Below are positions 18,269-29,326 of a stretch of DNA of 64,000 bases, one piece after another. This stretch comes from Sphingobacterium sp. CZ-UAM. GTDB lineage: Bacteria; Bacteroidota; Bacteroidia; Sphingobacteriales; Sphingobacteriaceae. Position 1 is the stretch's first letter, and each line of letters starts with the position of its first letter. The notes under the pieces were generated by a model. That model was not told the DNA's origin. It saw only the letters and a list, made by a program, of their open reading frames with translations, and did not search any database. The position numbers and the translations under genes were made by a program. The stretch lies in contig NZ_MTCM01000003.1 of NCBI RefSeq assembly GCF_002000245.1, positions 1-64,000 on the forward strand. The letters are read 5' to 3'.

Positions 18269-18892
18269 TTGAAAAAATATTTTTTATTCCTAGATACCGA
18301 AACCTCTGGATTACCAAAAAAATGGGATCGAAAATATACGGACAGTGAAAATTGGCCGCATGTACTCCAATTGGCCTGGATTATTTTTGATGAAGAACAG
18401 CAAGAGATCAAACGCAGCAATAAATATATCTATGAACCACTGATTCCGATCAGTCCCGCTTCCGAACAGATTCATGGTCTTACTCCGCCTTTTCTGATGC
18501 AACACGGTGACAAGAAAAAAGATGTGCTTCGCAAGTTCAGCCACGACATCAAAAAATATCAACCTCAACTGGTCGGGCATTTTCTTTCTTTTGATCTACA
18601 GGTGCTCTGTGCAGAATACCATCGCACCAGCTTACCGATTCCATTCCATGGACTGAAGTACTTTTGCACCCTAATGCACAGCAAAAAATATGTGCGCAAT
18701 CCCAACATGGTCCACTTGCCATTGGCATTGCTACACGAAGCCCTGTTTTCAGAAATACCCGCGGCGATACATAATGCCGAAATAGATGCGGAAATTACCG
18801 CAAGATGCTATTTCGAAATGCTGCAACGAACGGAGCTTGGTGAACAAGATATCAGCAAACAACAAGGGGAATTCAATAACATCTTATCATGA
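18269..18892 (+). CDS. DnaQ-like 3'-5' exonuclease (DEDDh)
   Basis: The 207-residue protein has the exonuclease signature: DTETSG with Asp9 and Glu11, SFD with Asp109, and HNAEID with His168 and Asp173, the DEDDh set. It lacks any polymerase or ligase fusion. The start is TTG at 18269; an in-frame stop lies close upstream and no ATG is available. Its stop overlaps the next start (ATGA at 18889), so it is translationally coupled to the DUF294 protein. It is more likely a stand-alone nuclease than the replicative epsilon subunit. Confidence 0.85.
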   Translation: MKKYFLFLDTETSGLPKKWDRKYTDSENWPHVLQLAWIIFDEEQQEIKRSNKYIYEPLIPISPASEQIHGLTPPFLMQHGDKKKDVLRKFSHDIKKYQPQLVGHFLSFDLQVLCAEYHRTSLPIPFHGLKYFCTLMHSKKYVRNPNMVHLPLALLHEALFSEIPAAIHNAEIDAEITARCYFEMLQRTELGEQDISKQQGEFNNILS

Positions 18893-20814
18893 CATCGACG
18901 ATGAAAAATACAGCAGATATCCTTTCCTTGCTCAAGTCTACCCAACCCTTTCAGGTACTGCCCGAAACTGTTCAGATCAGTCTGGTCGAACTGATGTACC
19001 CCTACCGCTTCACAAAAGATAGCTTAGTTTATCGACAGAATATTACGGATATGGAAGGTGTAGACCTGATTTGGGAAGGTGAATATGAAACATTTTTCCT
19101 CGACAGTTCAGATAACAAGAGGCTGGTTGAAATCCATCATAATCCCTATTGTTTTGGAGGCATCTCCGTGCTATTAAATCGAACGAAAGCACTAAAGTCT
19201 GTTCTTGCCAAAAAAGGAACGCTCATCTATCGCTTACCACGGAAGAATTTTATCGAACTCTGCAATGCCAATGAAGAATTCTTTCAATTTTTCACCAGCT
19301 CCTTTGGCAAGAGGATGCTAGATGAGGAGTTCTCGCATTTTGTCAAGTCTCCAGCGTCTTTCGAAGAAAGCTATTTTGCTGCCGACCAGCTCTACTCCCG
19401 CAAGATCGAACACATTGTATATAAAGACATTGTAGCCTGCGACGCTGATACCGCCATTTACGAAGTTGCACGGGTGATGGCCCAGCATAAAGTAAGCTGC
19501 GCATTCATCAGAGACGAGCAACGTATCATTGGTTATGTCACCGACATGACCCTTAGAGATCATGTGATCGCGCAGCAGGTAGCTGTCACAACTCCTATCG
19601 CTTCGGTTATGGACAACCCCATCGTCAGTATTTCCGATCAATCCTATCTGTATGAAGCCGTACTCAAAATGTTCCATACCAAATCGCGATATCTCCTTGT
19701 TGAAAAAGAAGGAGATTACGTTGGCTTTCTGAGCCGCAATCGGCTCTTGAGTGAACAAGGGCAATCCCCACTGGTTTTTGTCCAGTCGGTAAAGCTTGCC
19801 GAAACACTCGAAGAATTAAGGGATAAATGGAACAATGTACCCGAAATCATCCATCAGTTATTGGGCAGAGGGGTAAATGCCGAAATTGCCAATCAAGTCA
19901 TCACTACCGTGGCAGACAGTATTGCCATAAAAGTGATCGAAAAAGTGATCAAAACAATGGGTGAACCACCAGCCAAATTTGTTTTTATGGTTACAGGAAG
20001 TGAAGGCCGCAAAGAGCAGACGCTGATGACCGACCAGGACAATGCCATTATATATGAGGACAAGGCCAATGAACAGCGGGAATATGTTCGGGATTATTTT
20101 TTAAAATTCGCGCGTGAGGTTTCGGATCACCTGAATACCATTGGCTTCAGCTATTGTACCGGCGGTTATATGGCCAGCAATCCCGAGTGGACGCATTCAC
20201 TTTCCCATTGGAAAAACAATTATAAAATGTGGATCGAGGAGAGCGTCCCCGAAAATGCCATAAAGTTCTCCACCTTCTTTGACTGCCGGAGATTATATGG
20301 CGATCAGGGCATTATAGACCAATTGAAAGCCTTTCTGACCGCCGAATTACAAAAACCTAACGAACGTTTTTTTGCTTTCATTGCGAAAAATGCCTTGCAA
20401 TACGAACCGCCGCTGACTTTTTTCAAAACCATAAAAACACAGACCATCGGGTCGACAGAAGTATTCAATATAAAGAAAGCAATGACACCTATTGTTGACC
20501 TGGTACGGGTATATGCGCTGAAAAATCAGATCTACGAGGAGAATACCGGTGGTAGGCTCAAGGCTCTGTTAAAGCTGGGAATATTTACCCAGGAACAATA
20601 CAACGAACTCCATCAATCGTATTACTATCTGATGTCCATCCGGTTAAAAAATCAAACGAATCAGATCCGGATCGCAAAGCTGAACCCGGATAATTACATT
20701 ACCATGGAGAACCTGACAAAAATTGAGAAAGCTACATTAAAGGAAATATTTAAATCAATAAGCAATTTCCAACTGGGGATCAAGTTGAAGTTTACAAATA
20801 ATATGTTCGGATAA
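18889..20814 (+). CDS. cNMP-binding/CBS/DUF294 nucleotidyltransferase-like protein
   Basis: A 641-residue soluble signalling protein. Order: cyclic-nucleotide-binding-like domain (about 20-125) whose phosphate cassette is degenerate (FGGISVLLNRTKALKSV, no Arg-Ala pair), a CBS pair (about 173-288), a DUF294 nucleotidyltransferase domain with GSEGRKEQTLMTDQDNA at 370-386, and a DUF294 C-terminal helical domain (about 470-640). The NT core resembles GlnD. Such proteins elsewhere sit next to DnaQ-like exonucleases and acetate transporters. Here it overlaps the exonuclease gene by 4 bases. Ligand and target are unknown. Confidence 0.87.
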   Translation: MTSTMKNTADILSLLKSTQPFQVLPETVQISLVELMYPYRFTKDSLVYRQNITDMEGVDLIWEGEYETFFLDSSDNKRLVEIHHNPYCFGGISVLLNRTKALKSVLAKKGTLIYRLPRKNFIELCNANEEFFQFFTSSFGKRMLDEEFSHFVKSPASFEESYFAADQLYSRKIEHIVYKDIVACDADTAIYEVARVMAQHKVSCAFIRDEQRIIGYVTDMTLRDHVIAQQVAVTTPIASVMDNPIVSISDQSYLYEAVLKMFHTKSRYLLVEKEGDYVGFLSRNRLLSEQGQSPLVFVQSVKLAETLEELRDKWNNVPEIIHQLLGRGVNAEIANQVITTVADSIAIKVIEKVIKTMGEPPAKFVFMVTGSEGRKEQTLMTDQDNAIIYEDKANEQREYVRDYFLKFAREVSDHLNTIGFSYCTGGYMASNPEWTHSLSHWKNNYKMWIEESVPENAIKFSTFFDCRRLYGDQGIIDQLKAFLTAELQKPNERFFAFIAKNALQYEPPLTFFKTIKTQTIGSTEVFNIKKAMTPIVDLVRVYALKNQIYEENTGGRLKALLKLGIFTQEQYNELHQSYYYLMSIRLKNQTNQIRIAKLNPDNYITMENLTKIEKATLKEIFKSISNFQLGIKLKFTNNMFG

Positions 20815-20946
20815 TAATAAATGAATGGCCTTGGCGTGGTATTGATTCCATTTTGGTTTTATTATCCTTTAATGCTTTACTAAAATATATTTCACTTTCA
20901 ATTTTCGTTTTTTCAATAATTCCTTATATTTATCACAGGCATATAC

Positions 20947-20954
20947 TAGCTTTG
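20947..20954 (+). promoter_or_regulatory. -7 promoter motif for the coiled-coil membrane protein
   Basis: TAGCTTTG is an exact TAnnTTTG match, 45 bases before the ATG at 20999. Confidence 0.45.
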
Positions 20955-20998
20955 TGGCTGGAATATCCGGATTAAACTTATTAATAACAATAAACAAC

Positions 20999-21649
20999 AT
21001 GAGCAAATTGAGATTAGCATTTGTATTCTTTACGATTTTATTTATTTCATCGTACACTTTATTACAGGCTCAAACTCCTGCAGCAGCGCCTGTTACCGCT
21101 ACTCAGCAGGCTAATGAGGCTTATAAATATAGCCCCGATGGACTAAGAAAAGGGACTTTGGCCAATCAATTTGATCACCTAAATTATATATCAAAAAATA
21201 ACTACGACTTCAAGATGGTTCGCAAAACCAACCTGGAAATCGTAAAAAGGAATGTTGTCGACACAGTTGCGAAGTTGCGCAAGGAAATCACTACTTTAAA
21301 ATCGTCTTCCAGTAACTATACTGCCAATACGAAAAACTTACAGGATTCCATTCAGCTATTAAAAGATCAGCTCGCCCAGGAACAGCAAAAAACGGACAGT
21401 TTTTCATTCATGGGCATCAATACCTCCAAAGGTTTATATAGCACCGTTGTCTGGACGATCATTGCGGTATTGGCTGTTGCTACCTTTATTTTCCTATTTT
21501 CTTATCGAAAAGCTAAGGTTGACACGGTAGAATTTCAGAAAACAGCGGAACAGTCGCAGGAAGAATTTGCGACATTCCGTAAAAAGGCAATGGAAAAAGA
21601 ACAATTGCTGAAACGTCAATTGCAGGATGAACTCAATAAAAAGATATAG
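20999..21649 (+). CDS. signal-bearing coiled-coil membrane protein
   Basis: 216 residues: signal peptide 1-24 (LLQAQ), a periplasmic part with KGTLANQFDHLNYIS and a coiled coil near 85-130, one membrane helix at about 145-168 (STVVWTIIAVLAVATFIFLF), and a cytoplasmic charged coiled coil ending RQLQDELNKK. I recall homologues across Bacteroidota carrying the label tRNA (guanine-N1)-methyltransferase; nothing in this sequence looks like a methyltransferase. I took ATG 20999, since the frame upstream overlaps the promoter motif. Function unknown. Confidence 0.8.
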   Translation: MSKLRLAFVFFTILFISSYTLLQAQTPAAAPVTATQQANEAYKYSPDGLRKGTLANQFDHLNYISKNNYDFKMVRKTNLEIVKRNVVDTVAKLRKEITTLKSSSSNYTANTKNLQDSIQLLKDQLAQEQQKTDSFSFMGINTSKGLYSTVVWTIIAVLAVATFIFLFSYRKAKVDTVEFQKTAEQSQEEFATFRKKAMEKEQLLKRQLQDELNKKI

Positions 21650-21686
21650 GATAGCCTAGTTCAAAGACTATACATTCTCTGTTTTT

Positions 21687-21731
21687 ATCGACCTGAATCG
21701 ACGCTCAATCTTGACCTCGCTTCAGGTCGAT
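21687..21731 (+). other. inverted repeat downstream of the coiled-coil gene
   Basis: ATCGACCTGAA and TTCAGGTCGAT, 11 bp, 23-base loop, no T run after it. It may be a degraded terminator. Confidence 0.4.
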
Positions 21732-21917
21732 AACATTTAAATACCATACGCATCCAATCACATGGGCATCTGAAAAAGAAGTGCTGCTGCAAAAAAATAG
21801 GATGATCAACAGCTCGGAAAAGGTATATTTACAACAAGAGGAATCCAAACTAACAGAATTACAAGAGATAACATTTTGACATACATGAATAAAAATGTAA
21901 TTTAATTGCAAATTCTA

Positions 21918-21949
21918 TTTGTTTTTAAAAACGAATAACCTTATTTTTG
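21918..21949 (+). promoter_or_regulatory. atpD promoter
   Basis: TTTG, 20 bases, TATTTTTG: both Bacteroidota -33 and -7 elements match exactly. The leader to the ATG at 22018 would be about 63 bases. Confidence 0.75.
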
Positions 21950-21999
21950 CTGACCAAAAAAGAGGCCTTTTATGTCTCTTATACAAAATTGATTAATAA

Positions 22000-23520
<1,521 letters not shown>

Positions 23521-23535
23521 TTTAGATATTGGACC

Positions 23536-23576
23536 ATAGATATGAGATAATAGACTTTCGATTATCTCATATCTAT
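23536..23576. other. 16-bp inverted repeat between atpD and atpC
   Basis: ATAGATATGAGATAAT pairs perfectly with ATTATCTCATATCTAT around AGACTTTCG, 16 bases after atpD. No T run follows, so an RNA-stabilising or processing hairpin fits better than a terminator. The ATCTCATATCT words recur in other spacers of this window. Confidence 0.6.
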
Positions 23577-23629
23577 TTGAAAACCTAAAGTTCTCAAATC
23601 TCATATCTCAAATCTTATATCTAAGAATA

Positions 23630-23878
23630 ATGAAATTAACAATTATCACTCCCGACAAATTAGTATACGAAGGCGAAGTAACATCGGTTACTGTCCCTGG
23701 CTCTGCTGGCTCCTTTCAAATTCTGAAAGACCACGCGGCTATTGTTTCTACTTTGGAAGATGGAAAAGTAATTATTCAACAAGGTAAAGGTGGACAAGAA
23801 GTGTTCATTAAAGGTGGTGTTGTGGAAGCTAAAGACAATGTCATTACCGTGCTTGCTGAAGGAATTATCGGAGATTAA
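23630..23878 (+). CDS. atpC: ATP synthase F1 subunit epsilon
   Basis: The 82-residue protein is the N-terminal beta-barrel domain only (KLTIITPDKLVYEGEVTSVTVPGSAGSFQILKDHAAIVSTLEDG). The C-terminal helical pair, which inhibits ATP hydrolysis in E. coli, is absent, as is common in Bacteroidota. It follows atpD by 109 bases. Confidence 0.94.
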   Translation: MKLTIITPDKLVYEGEVTSVTVPGSAGSFQILKDHAAIVSTLEDGKVIIQQGKGGQEVFIKGGVVEAKDNVITVLAEGIIGD

Positions 23879-23900
23879 ATCAATTGATTTTAAAATATTG

Positions 23901-23937
23901 AAAAGCTTCCGATAGAAATATCGGAAGCTTTTTTTTT
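23901..23937 (+). terminator. intrinsic terminator after atpC
   Basis: AAAAGCTTCCGATA pairs with TATCGGAAGCTTTT around GAAA, followed by T. Confidence 0.9.
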
Positions 23938-24274
23938 AAAGTTTTTTTGACAATTTCTTCATTTTAGGAAGAAATTTGCCCTTTGTAACAAAAAATAATT
24001 TTTTGACCATGTAGACCAATTTTAAATATGGTATACGACTAACAAAATTTAAAACCGTAAAAACCGAATAATTACAGTTTAAAATTCTATAAAACAACAT
24101 AACATAGAATTTTATTCTAAATAGAAAATTAGCACTTTAGCTATTGCCAATTATTGTAATTCCTGCTACCTTGAGGAAATGAAAATCGAAGGTTTTTACA
24201 GCAGCCTGAGATAGCGCGATTTACCAGCAAAAAACCAAACAGGGGAACTATTTATATAAGGTAAATTTTGGGTT
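23938..24274 (+). other. ilv cluster leader region
   Basis: About 337 bases before ilvE. It has a 10-bp inverted repeat (AAAATTCTAT 24081-24090 with ATAGAATTTT 24104-24113) and, further down, CTGCT...AGCAG enclosing ACCTT...AAGGT (about 24163-24213), with a short frame MKIEGFYSSLR starting at ATG 24179 after GAGGAA. The peptide is not rich in Ile/Leu/Val, so a classical attenuator is not supported. No consensus -7 motif seen. Confidence 0.35.
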
Positions 24275-25165
24275 ATGAAATACTACGACAAGAACACATT
24301 GATTTATTTGGATGGAGCTTTTGTAAAAGCCTCCGAGGCTGCATTGAATCCCTTTGCACAATCGCTTCATTATGGCTACGCCGTATTCGATGGTTTACGT
24401 GCGTACAACACCCATAATGGCCCGCGCATCTTTAAAGCGGACAAGCATTTTGACCGATTAAAAAAATCCTGCGAAGCGGTTAATATTCCTTATCAATGGA
24501 GTAACCGGGAGCTAATTGACAAATGTTATGAACTTCTGGCCGTTAACAATTTACGGGAAGCTTATATCCGTCCTTTGGTGCTCACAGGTTCGAATATGCA
24601 CCTGACGTCTTCTACAGAGGCTAATCTGATGATTGCCGCCTGGGAATGGGGGCCTTATCTCGGTCAGAACCTTTTACGTGTATGTATCTCTGACATCAAA
24701 AGACCTAATCCAAAATCTTTCAAAACCGACTCGAAGATATCAGGCCAATATGTAAACTCTATTCTGGCAACTACAGAAGCCATCAAAAGAGGTTTTGACG
24801 AGGCACTAATGCTTGACCATGAAGGTTTCGTGGCACAGGCTTCAAGCGAGAATATTTTTATCGAGAAAGATTTCAAAATCTATACGCCGCCAGCGAAAAA
24901 CATTTTTCCCGGCATTACGCGGCAGACGGTTAAAAACATCTGTAAAAAACTGAATTTCGAAGTCATTGAAAAGCCATTGACAGTAGAAGATATCTATACT
25001 GCCGACAGCGCATTCTTATGCGGTACAGCAGCTGAAATTATCGGAATCAAACAAGTTGATGATGTGATCTATCAAGAAGAGTGGGAACACAGCATAGGGG
25101 CATCTATCCAAAGAAGATATAAAAATTTAGTATTAGAGAACGAAAATTATGAAGTCATCATCTAA
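24275..25165 (+). CDS. ilvE: branched-chain amino acid aminotransferase
   Basis: PLP fold-type IV enzyme doing the last step of Ile, Leu and Val synthesis. The 296-residue protein has [14 protein letters not shown] near 31-44, the probable PLP lysine Lys154 in [20 protein letters not shown], and the phosphate-binding GITRQTV. It begins the ilv-leu run. Its stop is 13 bases before the ilvD ATG taken here (25179), and ilvD has an alternative start overlapping it. Confidence 0.95.
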   Translation: MKYYDKNTLIYLDGAFVKASEAALNPFAQSLHYGYAVFDGLRAYNTHNGPRIFKADKHFDRLKKSCEAVNIPYQWSNRELIDKCYELLAVNNLREAYIRPLVLTGSNMHLTSSTEANLMIAAWEWGPYLGQNLLRVCISDIKRPNPKSFKTDSKISGQYVNSILATTEAIKRGFDEALMLDHEGFVAQASSENIFIEKDFKIYTPPAKNIFPGITRQTVKNICKKLNFEVIEKPLTVEDIYTADSAFLCGTAAEIIGIKQVDDVIYQEEWEHSIGASIQRRYKNLVLENENYEVII

Positions 25166-25178
25166 CGGCGAAAATGCA

Positions 25179-26849
25179 ATGAACAAATACAGCCGTACAT
25201 TTACACAAGACGAAACGCAACCTGCTGCTAAAGCCATGCTTTACGGTATCGGCCTGACAGATGCCGATATGGACAAGGCACAGGTCGGTATTGCCAGCAT
25301 GGGATATGATGGTAATACGTGTAATATGCACCTTAATGATTTGGCGCAAATCGTCAAAAAAGGGGTTTGGAACAATGACTTAGTCGGTTTGACCTTTGGC
25401 ACCATTGGTGTCAGCGACGGGATGAGCAACGGTACGGATGGTATGCGTTACTCACTGGTCAGCCGCGATGTAATCGCCGATAGTATTGAAACGATCTGTG
25501 GTGGTCAATATTATGATGGCTTGATCTCTATTCCTGGATGTGATAAAAACATGCCCGGTGCCATTATGGCTATGGCGCGTTTGGACCGCCCCTCACTAAT
25601 GGTCTATGGGGGCACGATAGCACCCGGTCATTATAAAGGCGAGGAACTAAATATCGTTTCTGCATTTGAAGCCTTAGGACAACGTATCTGTGGCAACCTT
25701 TCCGATGAAGATTACGAAGGTATCATCAAACATACCTGTCCCGGTGCCGGTGCCTGTGGCGGTATGTATACCGCAAACACGATGGCCTCAGCAATCGAGG
25801 CATTGGGAATGAGCTTGCCATATTCTTCTTCTAATCCGGCAATCTCTGAAGAAAAGAAAAATGAATGTTTAGATGCGGGTAAATACATCCGTATCTTACT
25901 GGAAAAAGATATTAAACCTTCGGATATCATGACCCGTAAGGCATTCGAAAACGCCTTACGTACCATCGTTATCTTGGGTGGAAGTACCAATGCCGTACTT
26001 CACTTTATCGCAATCGGTAAAGCTGTAGGCGTTGATATTTCTCAGGATGACTTCCAACGTATGAGCGACGAGACCCCGGTGTTGGCAGATTTTAAACCTT
26101 CTGGTAAATACCTCATGCAGGATCTTCAACAGTTTGGTGGAACGCCTGCCGTGATGAAATATCTTTTGGATGAAGGTTTATTACATGGTGATTGTATCAC
26201 TGTAACCGGAAAGACAGTTGCAGAGAACTTAGCGGATGTTAAATCCATTATGGAATATGAGCAACCTATTATCAAACCATTAAGCAACCCGATCAAAGCT
26301 ACAGGGCACTTACAGATCCTGTACGGTAACTTAGCTGAAAAAGGGTCCGTTGCGAAGATCTCTGGAAAAGAAGGCGAGAAATTTACCGGTCCTGCTCGTG
26401 TATTTGACGGTGAGCATGATTTAGTTGCTGGAATAGCTTCCGGCAGAATCAAACCAGGAGATGTTGTCGTTATCAAAAATGAAGGTCCTGTGGGCGCTCC
26501 GGGTATGCCTGAGATGCTTAAACCTACTTCATTGATTATCGGTGCTGGCTTAGGTAAATCCGTGGCTTTGATTACAGATGGCCGCTTCTCCGGAGGAACA
26601 CACGGTTTTGTCGTCGGTCACATCACGCCCGAATCTTACAAAGGGGGACTAATTGGCTTAGTCCATGATGACGATATCATCGAAATTGACGCCGTCAACA
26701 ACAGTATCAATGTACTTCTTTCGGATGAAGAGATCGCACAACGTCGTGCGGCCTGGGTGCAACCAGCGTTGAAAGTCAGCAAAGGTGTATTATACAAATA
26801 TGCTAAAACTGTAGCTGACGCCTCAGAAGGCTGTGTAACAGATTTGTAG
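25179..26849 (+). CDS. ilvD: dihydroxyacid dehydratase
   Basis: Fe-S dehydratase making the 2-keto acids of Val and Ile. The product has [10 protein letters not shown] and [18 protein letters not shown] cysteine motifs and a C-terminal [16 protein letters not shown] chose ATG 25179 ([12 protein letters not shown]), since relatives begin near there. An ATG at 25149 would add ten residues and overlap the end of ilvE; it is possible. Between here and ilvB lies a 121-base spacer with A/T-rich repeats. Confidence 0.96.
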   Translation: MNKYSRTFTQDETQPAAKAMLYGIGLTDADMDKAQVGIASMGYDGNTCNMHLNDLAQIVKKGVWNNDLVGLTFGTIGVSDGMSNGTDGMRYSLVSRDVIADSIETICGGQYYDGLISIPGCDKNMPGAIMAMARLDRPSLMVYGGTIAPGHYKGEELNIVSAFEALGQRICGNLSDEDYEGIIKHTCPGAGACGGMYTANTMASAIEALGMSLPYSSSNPAISEEKKNECLDAGKYIRILLEKDIKPSDIMTRKAFENALRTIVILGGSTNAVLHFIAIGKAVGVDISQDDFQRMSDETPVLADFKPSGKYLMQDLQQFGGTPAVMKYLLDEGLLHGDCITVTGKTVAENLADVKSIMEYEQPIIKPLSNPIKATGHLQILYGNLAEKGSVAKISGKEGEKFTGPARVFDGEHDLVAGIASGRIKPGDVVVIKNEGPVGAPGMPEMLKPTSLIIGAGLGKSVALITDGRFSGGTHGFVVGHITPESYKGGLIGLVHDDDIIEIDAVNNSINVLLSDEEIAQRRAAWVQPALKVSKGVLYKYAKTVADASEGCVTDL

Positions 26850-26931
26850 AAGTTAAAAGTCAAAATTAAAAAGTTAAAAGTGGGAGACACTTAATAAGCC
26901 ACAGGCTGAAGAGTTCAATCTCAAATATAAT

Positions 26932-26965
26932 GTCTCTCATCTAAAATCTAATATCTCAATACTAA
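26932..26965 (+). repeat. shared upstream element, copy before ilvB
   Basis: GTCTCT, 8 variable bases, then ATCTAATATCTCAATACTAA, ending 5 bases before the ilvB ATG. The same pattern with the same spacing lies 6 bases before the leuB ATG (35614-35647). Confidence 0.75.
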
Positions 26966-26970
26966 TCAAT

Positions 26971-28713
26971 ATGAGTACACTGGAAATAACAGAAAATAAG
27001 GCTGCTACCAAGCAGGAAACGCCGACACAAATTTCGGGATCGAAAGCTGTTTTGGAAGCCTTATTGAGCGAAGGAGTTGATACCGTATTTGGTTATCCGG
27101 GTGGCGCAATTATGCCCATCTATGATGCCCTTTATGATTATACGGATCGTCTGAAGCATATTTTAGTGCGCCATGAACAAGGTGGAATCCACGCGGCGCA
27201 AGGTTATGCAAGAACTTCAGGTCGTACTGGTGTCGTCTTCGCGACGAGTGGCCCTGGAGCGACAAACTTAGTTACTGGACTGGCTGATGCCATGATCGAC
27301 AGTAATCCTATTGTCTGTGTCACAGGTCAAGTCTTTGCCTCACTATTGGGGACAGATGCTTTTCAGGAAACGGATGTCATCAATATCACCGCACCGGTCA
27401 CAAAATGGAACTATCAGGTCACCGACGCTACTGAAATTCCAGCTGCACTCGCAAAAGCATTTTATATTGCCAGCACCGGTCGTCCGGGGCCGGTATTGAT
27501 TGATATCACCAAAAATGCGCAAATGCAATTGTTCGATTATTATGGTTACGAAAAATGCAACCATGTACGTAGCTACAGACCTGCCCCACAAGTGCGTAAG
27601 GAGTATGTCGAACAGGCTGCTGAGTTAATCAACAATGCAAAAAAACCATTTGTTCTTTTTGGACAGGGTGTCATCCTAGGTAAAGCAGAAGAAGAATTCA
27701 AAGCTTTTATCGAAAAGACCGGAATTCCATCAGCAGCTACTGTCATGGGATTGAGTGCGCTTCCTACTGACCATAAACTTCATGTCGGGATGTTGGGAAT
27801 GCACGGAAATTATGCACCAAATGTCATGACCAATGAATGTGATGTCCTAATTGCTATCGGCATGCGTTTCGATGACCGTGTAACAGGTCGTTTAGACAAA
27901 TATGCCAAACAGGCAAAAGTAATCCATTTGGATATCGACCCTGCAGAGATTGACAAAAACGTACAGACAACCGTACCGGTATGGGGCGACTGTAAAGAAT
28001 CGCTGCCAATGCTTACAGAATTGGTTAAAGCCGTGGATCACTCCGCTTGGCTTCAACAATTCCGCGAACTTGAAAAAGAAGAAATCAAAGAAGTCATCCA
28101 AAATGAACTTCACCCACAAACCGATATTATGACCATGGGTGAGGTCATCAATGTGTTGAATGAATTGACAGGCGGTGATGCCATCATTACAACAGATGTA
28201 GGCCAACACCAAATGGTATCCTGTCGTTATGCCAAGTTCAATAACAGCAAATCCAATGTGACCTCAGGTGGTTTAGGAACAATGGGCTTCGGGCTTCCGG
28301 CAGCTATCGGCGCGTGGTATGGTGCTCCCGAGAAAACTGTTGTAGCCATTATCGGTGACGGCGGTATCCAAATGACCATTCAAGAACTGGGAACCATTAT
28401 GCAATTTGGCGCGAAGGTGAAAATTTTGATCCTTAACAATGAGTTCTTGGGAATGGTACGCCAATGGCAACAACTGTTCCATGACAAGCGCTATTCATTC
28501 GTGAATATCACCAGTCCTGATTTTGTTGCTGTTGCCAAAGGATATTATATCGATGGTCAGAAAATTTCAGAACGGAAAGATCTCCGCACTGCACTTCAGA
28601 CCATGCTTGAACACGATGGTGCTTATTTATTGGAAGTCATGGTAGGAAAAGAAAACAATGTATTCCCCATGGTCGCACAAGGAACATCCGTATCAGAGAT
28701 CCGCTTAAAGTAA
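26971..28713 (+). CDS. ilvB: acetolactate synthase large subunit
   Basis: TPP enzyme joining pyruvate with pyruvate or 2-ketobutyrate, the entry into Val/Leu and Ile synthesis. The 580-residue protein has RHEQGGIHAAQGYAR with catalytic Glu69, a central FAD-binding domain with GMRFDDRVTG, and the TPP motif GDGGIQMTIQELGTI...NNEFLGMVRQWQ. An N-terminal tail of about 20 residues precedes the core. ilvN follows after 8 bases. Confidence 0.97.
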   Translation: MSTLEITENKAATKQETPTQISGSKAVLEALLSEGVDTVFGYPGGAIMPIYDALYDYTDRLKHILVRHEQGGIHAAQGYARTSGRTGVVFATSGPGATNLVTGLADAMIDSNPIVCVTGQVFASLLGTDAFQETDVINITAPVTKWNYQVTDATEIPAALAKAFYIASTGRPGPVLIDITKNAQMQLFDYYGYEKCNHVRSYRPAPQVRKEYVEQAAELINNAKKPFVLFGQGVILGKAEEEFKAFIEKTGIPSAATVMGLSALPTDHKLHVGMLGMHGNYAPNVMTNECDVLIAIGMRFDDRVTGRLDKYAKQAKVIHLDIDPAEIDKNVQTTVPVWGDCKESLPMLTELVKAVDHSAWLQQFRELEKEEIKEVIQNELHPQTDIMTMGEVINVLNELTGGDAIITTDVGQHQMVSCRYAKFNNSKSNVTSGGLGTMGFGLPAAIGAWYGAPEKTVVAIIGDGGIQMTIQELGTIMQFGAKVKILILNNEFLGMVRQWQQLFHDKRYSFVNITSPDFVAVAKGYYIDGQKISERKDLRTALQTMLEHDGAYLLEVMVGKENNVFPMVAQGTSVSEIRLK

Positions 28714-28721
28714 AGTTGAAA

Positions 28722-29312
28722 ATGGAAAAACAAGAATATACCATTACCCTATACACGGAGAATTCTATCGGTCTAATCGGTAGGATCTCCACGATTTTTT
28801 CAAGAAGAAAAATCAATATCGAAAGCCTGAATACCTCCCCTTCCGAAGTAGAAGGCATACATCGGTTCACTATTGTGATTACTGAAGCAGAAGAGGTGCT
28901 ACGGAAGCTTTGTCGTCAGTTGGAAAAACAGATCGACATTCTTAAAGCCTACTACAACACCAATGATGAAGTGATCTGGCAAGAGCAGGCGCTATATAAG
29001 GTACCTGCGGACGTGGTCAATGAAAAAGTTTATGTGGAGCGTTTACTACGTCAATATGGAGCCAACGTGGTTGTTATCCGTAATGATTATATCGTCTTTG
29101 AAACTGCAGGTCACCGCGAAGAGATCGATAAGTTAACGGAAGAACTGACCAAATATGGCTTGATCGAATTTGTACGCGGCGCACGTATTGCAATCATTAA
29201 AGATAGCGCCGGTTTCCACTCCAAACTCGTTCAGTTTGAGGCGAAGGAACCCTCTATTGAAATCGTTGAAAATGAATATCTCGACAAAAGAGACGACGTA
29301 TTTACGATGTAA
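28722..29312 (+). CDS. ilvN: acetolactate synthase small (regulatory) subunit
   Basis: The 196-residue protein has an N-terminal ACT domain (ITLYTENSIGLIGRISTIFSRRKINIESLNTSPSE) that normally binds valine for feedback inhibition, and a C-terminal domain at about 80-170. I placed the start at ATG 28722; a TTG two codons earlier is open. Long form similar to ilvH/ilvN of other Bacteroidota. Confidence 0.94.
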   Translation: MEKQEYTITLYTENSIGLIGRISTIFSRRKINIESLNTSPSEVEGIHRFTIVITEAEEVLRKLCRQLEKQIDILKAYYNTNDEVIWQEQALYKVPADVVNEKVYVERLLRQYGANVVVIRNDYIVFETAGHREEIDKLTEELTKYGLIEFVRGARIAIIKDSAGFHSKLVQFEAKEPSIEIVENEYLDKRDDVFTM

Positions 29313-29326
29313 GTTTTAAAAATATC

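Noticed and set aside
20999..21649. tRNA (guanine-N1)-methyltransferase, a label I recall on similar Bacteroidota proteins
   Set aside because: The sequence has a signal peptide, one membrane helix and coiled coils, with no SPOUT or methyltransferase motif.
24179..24214. ilv attenuator leader peptide
   Set aside because: The 11-residue frame contains one Ile and one Leu only and no terminator/antiterminator pair with a T run was seen.
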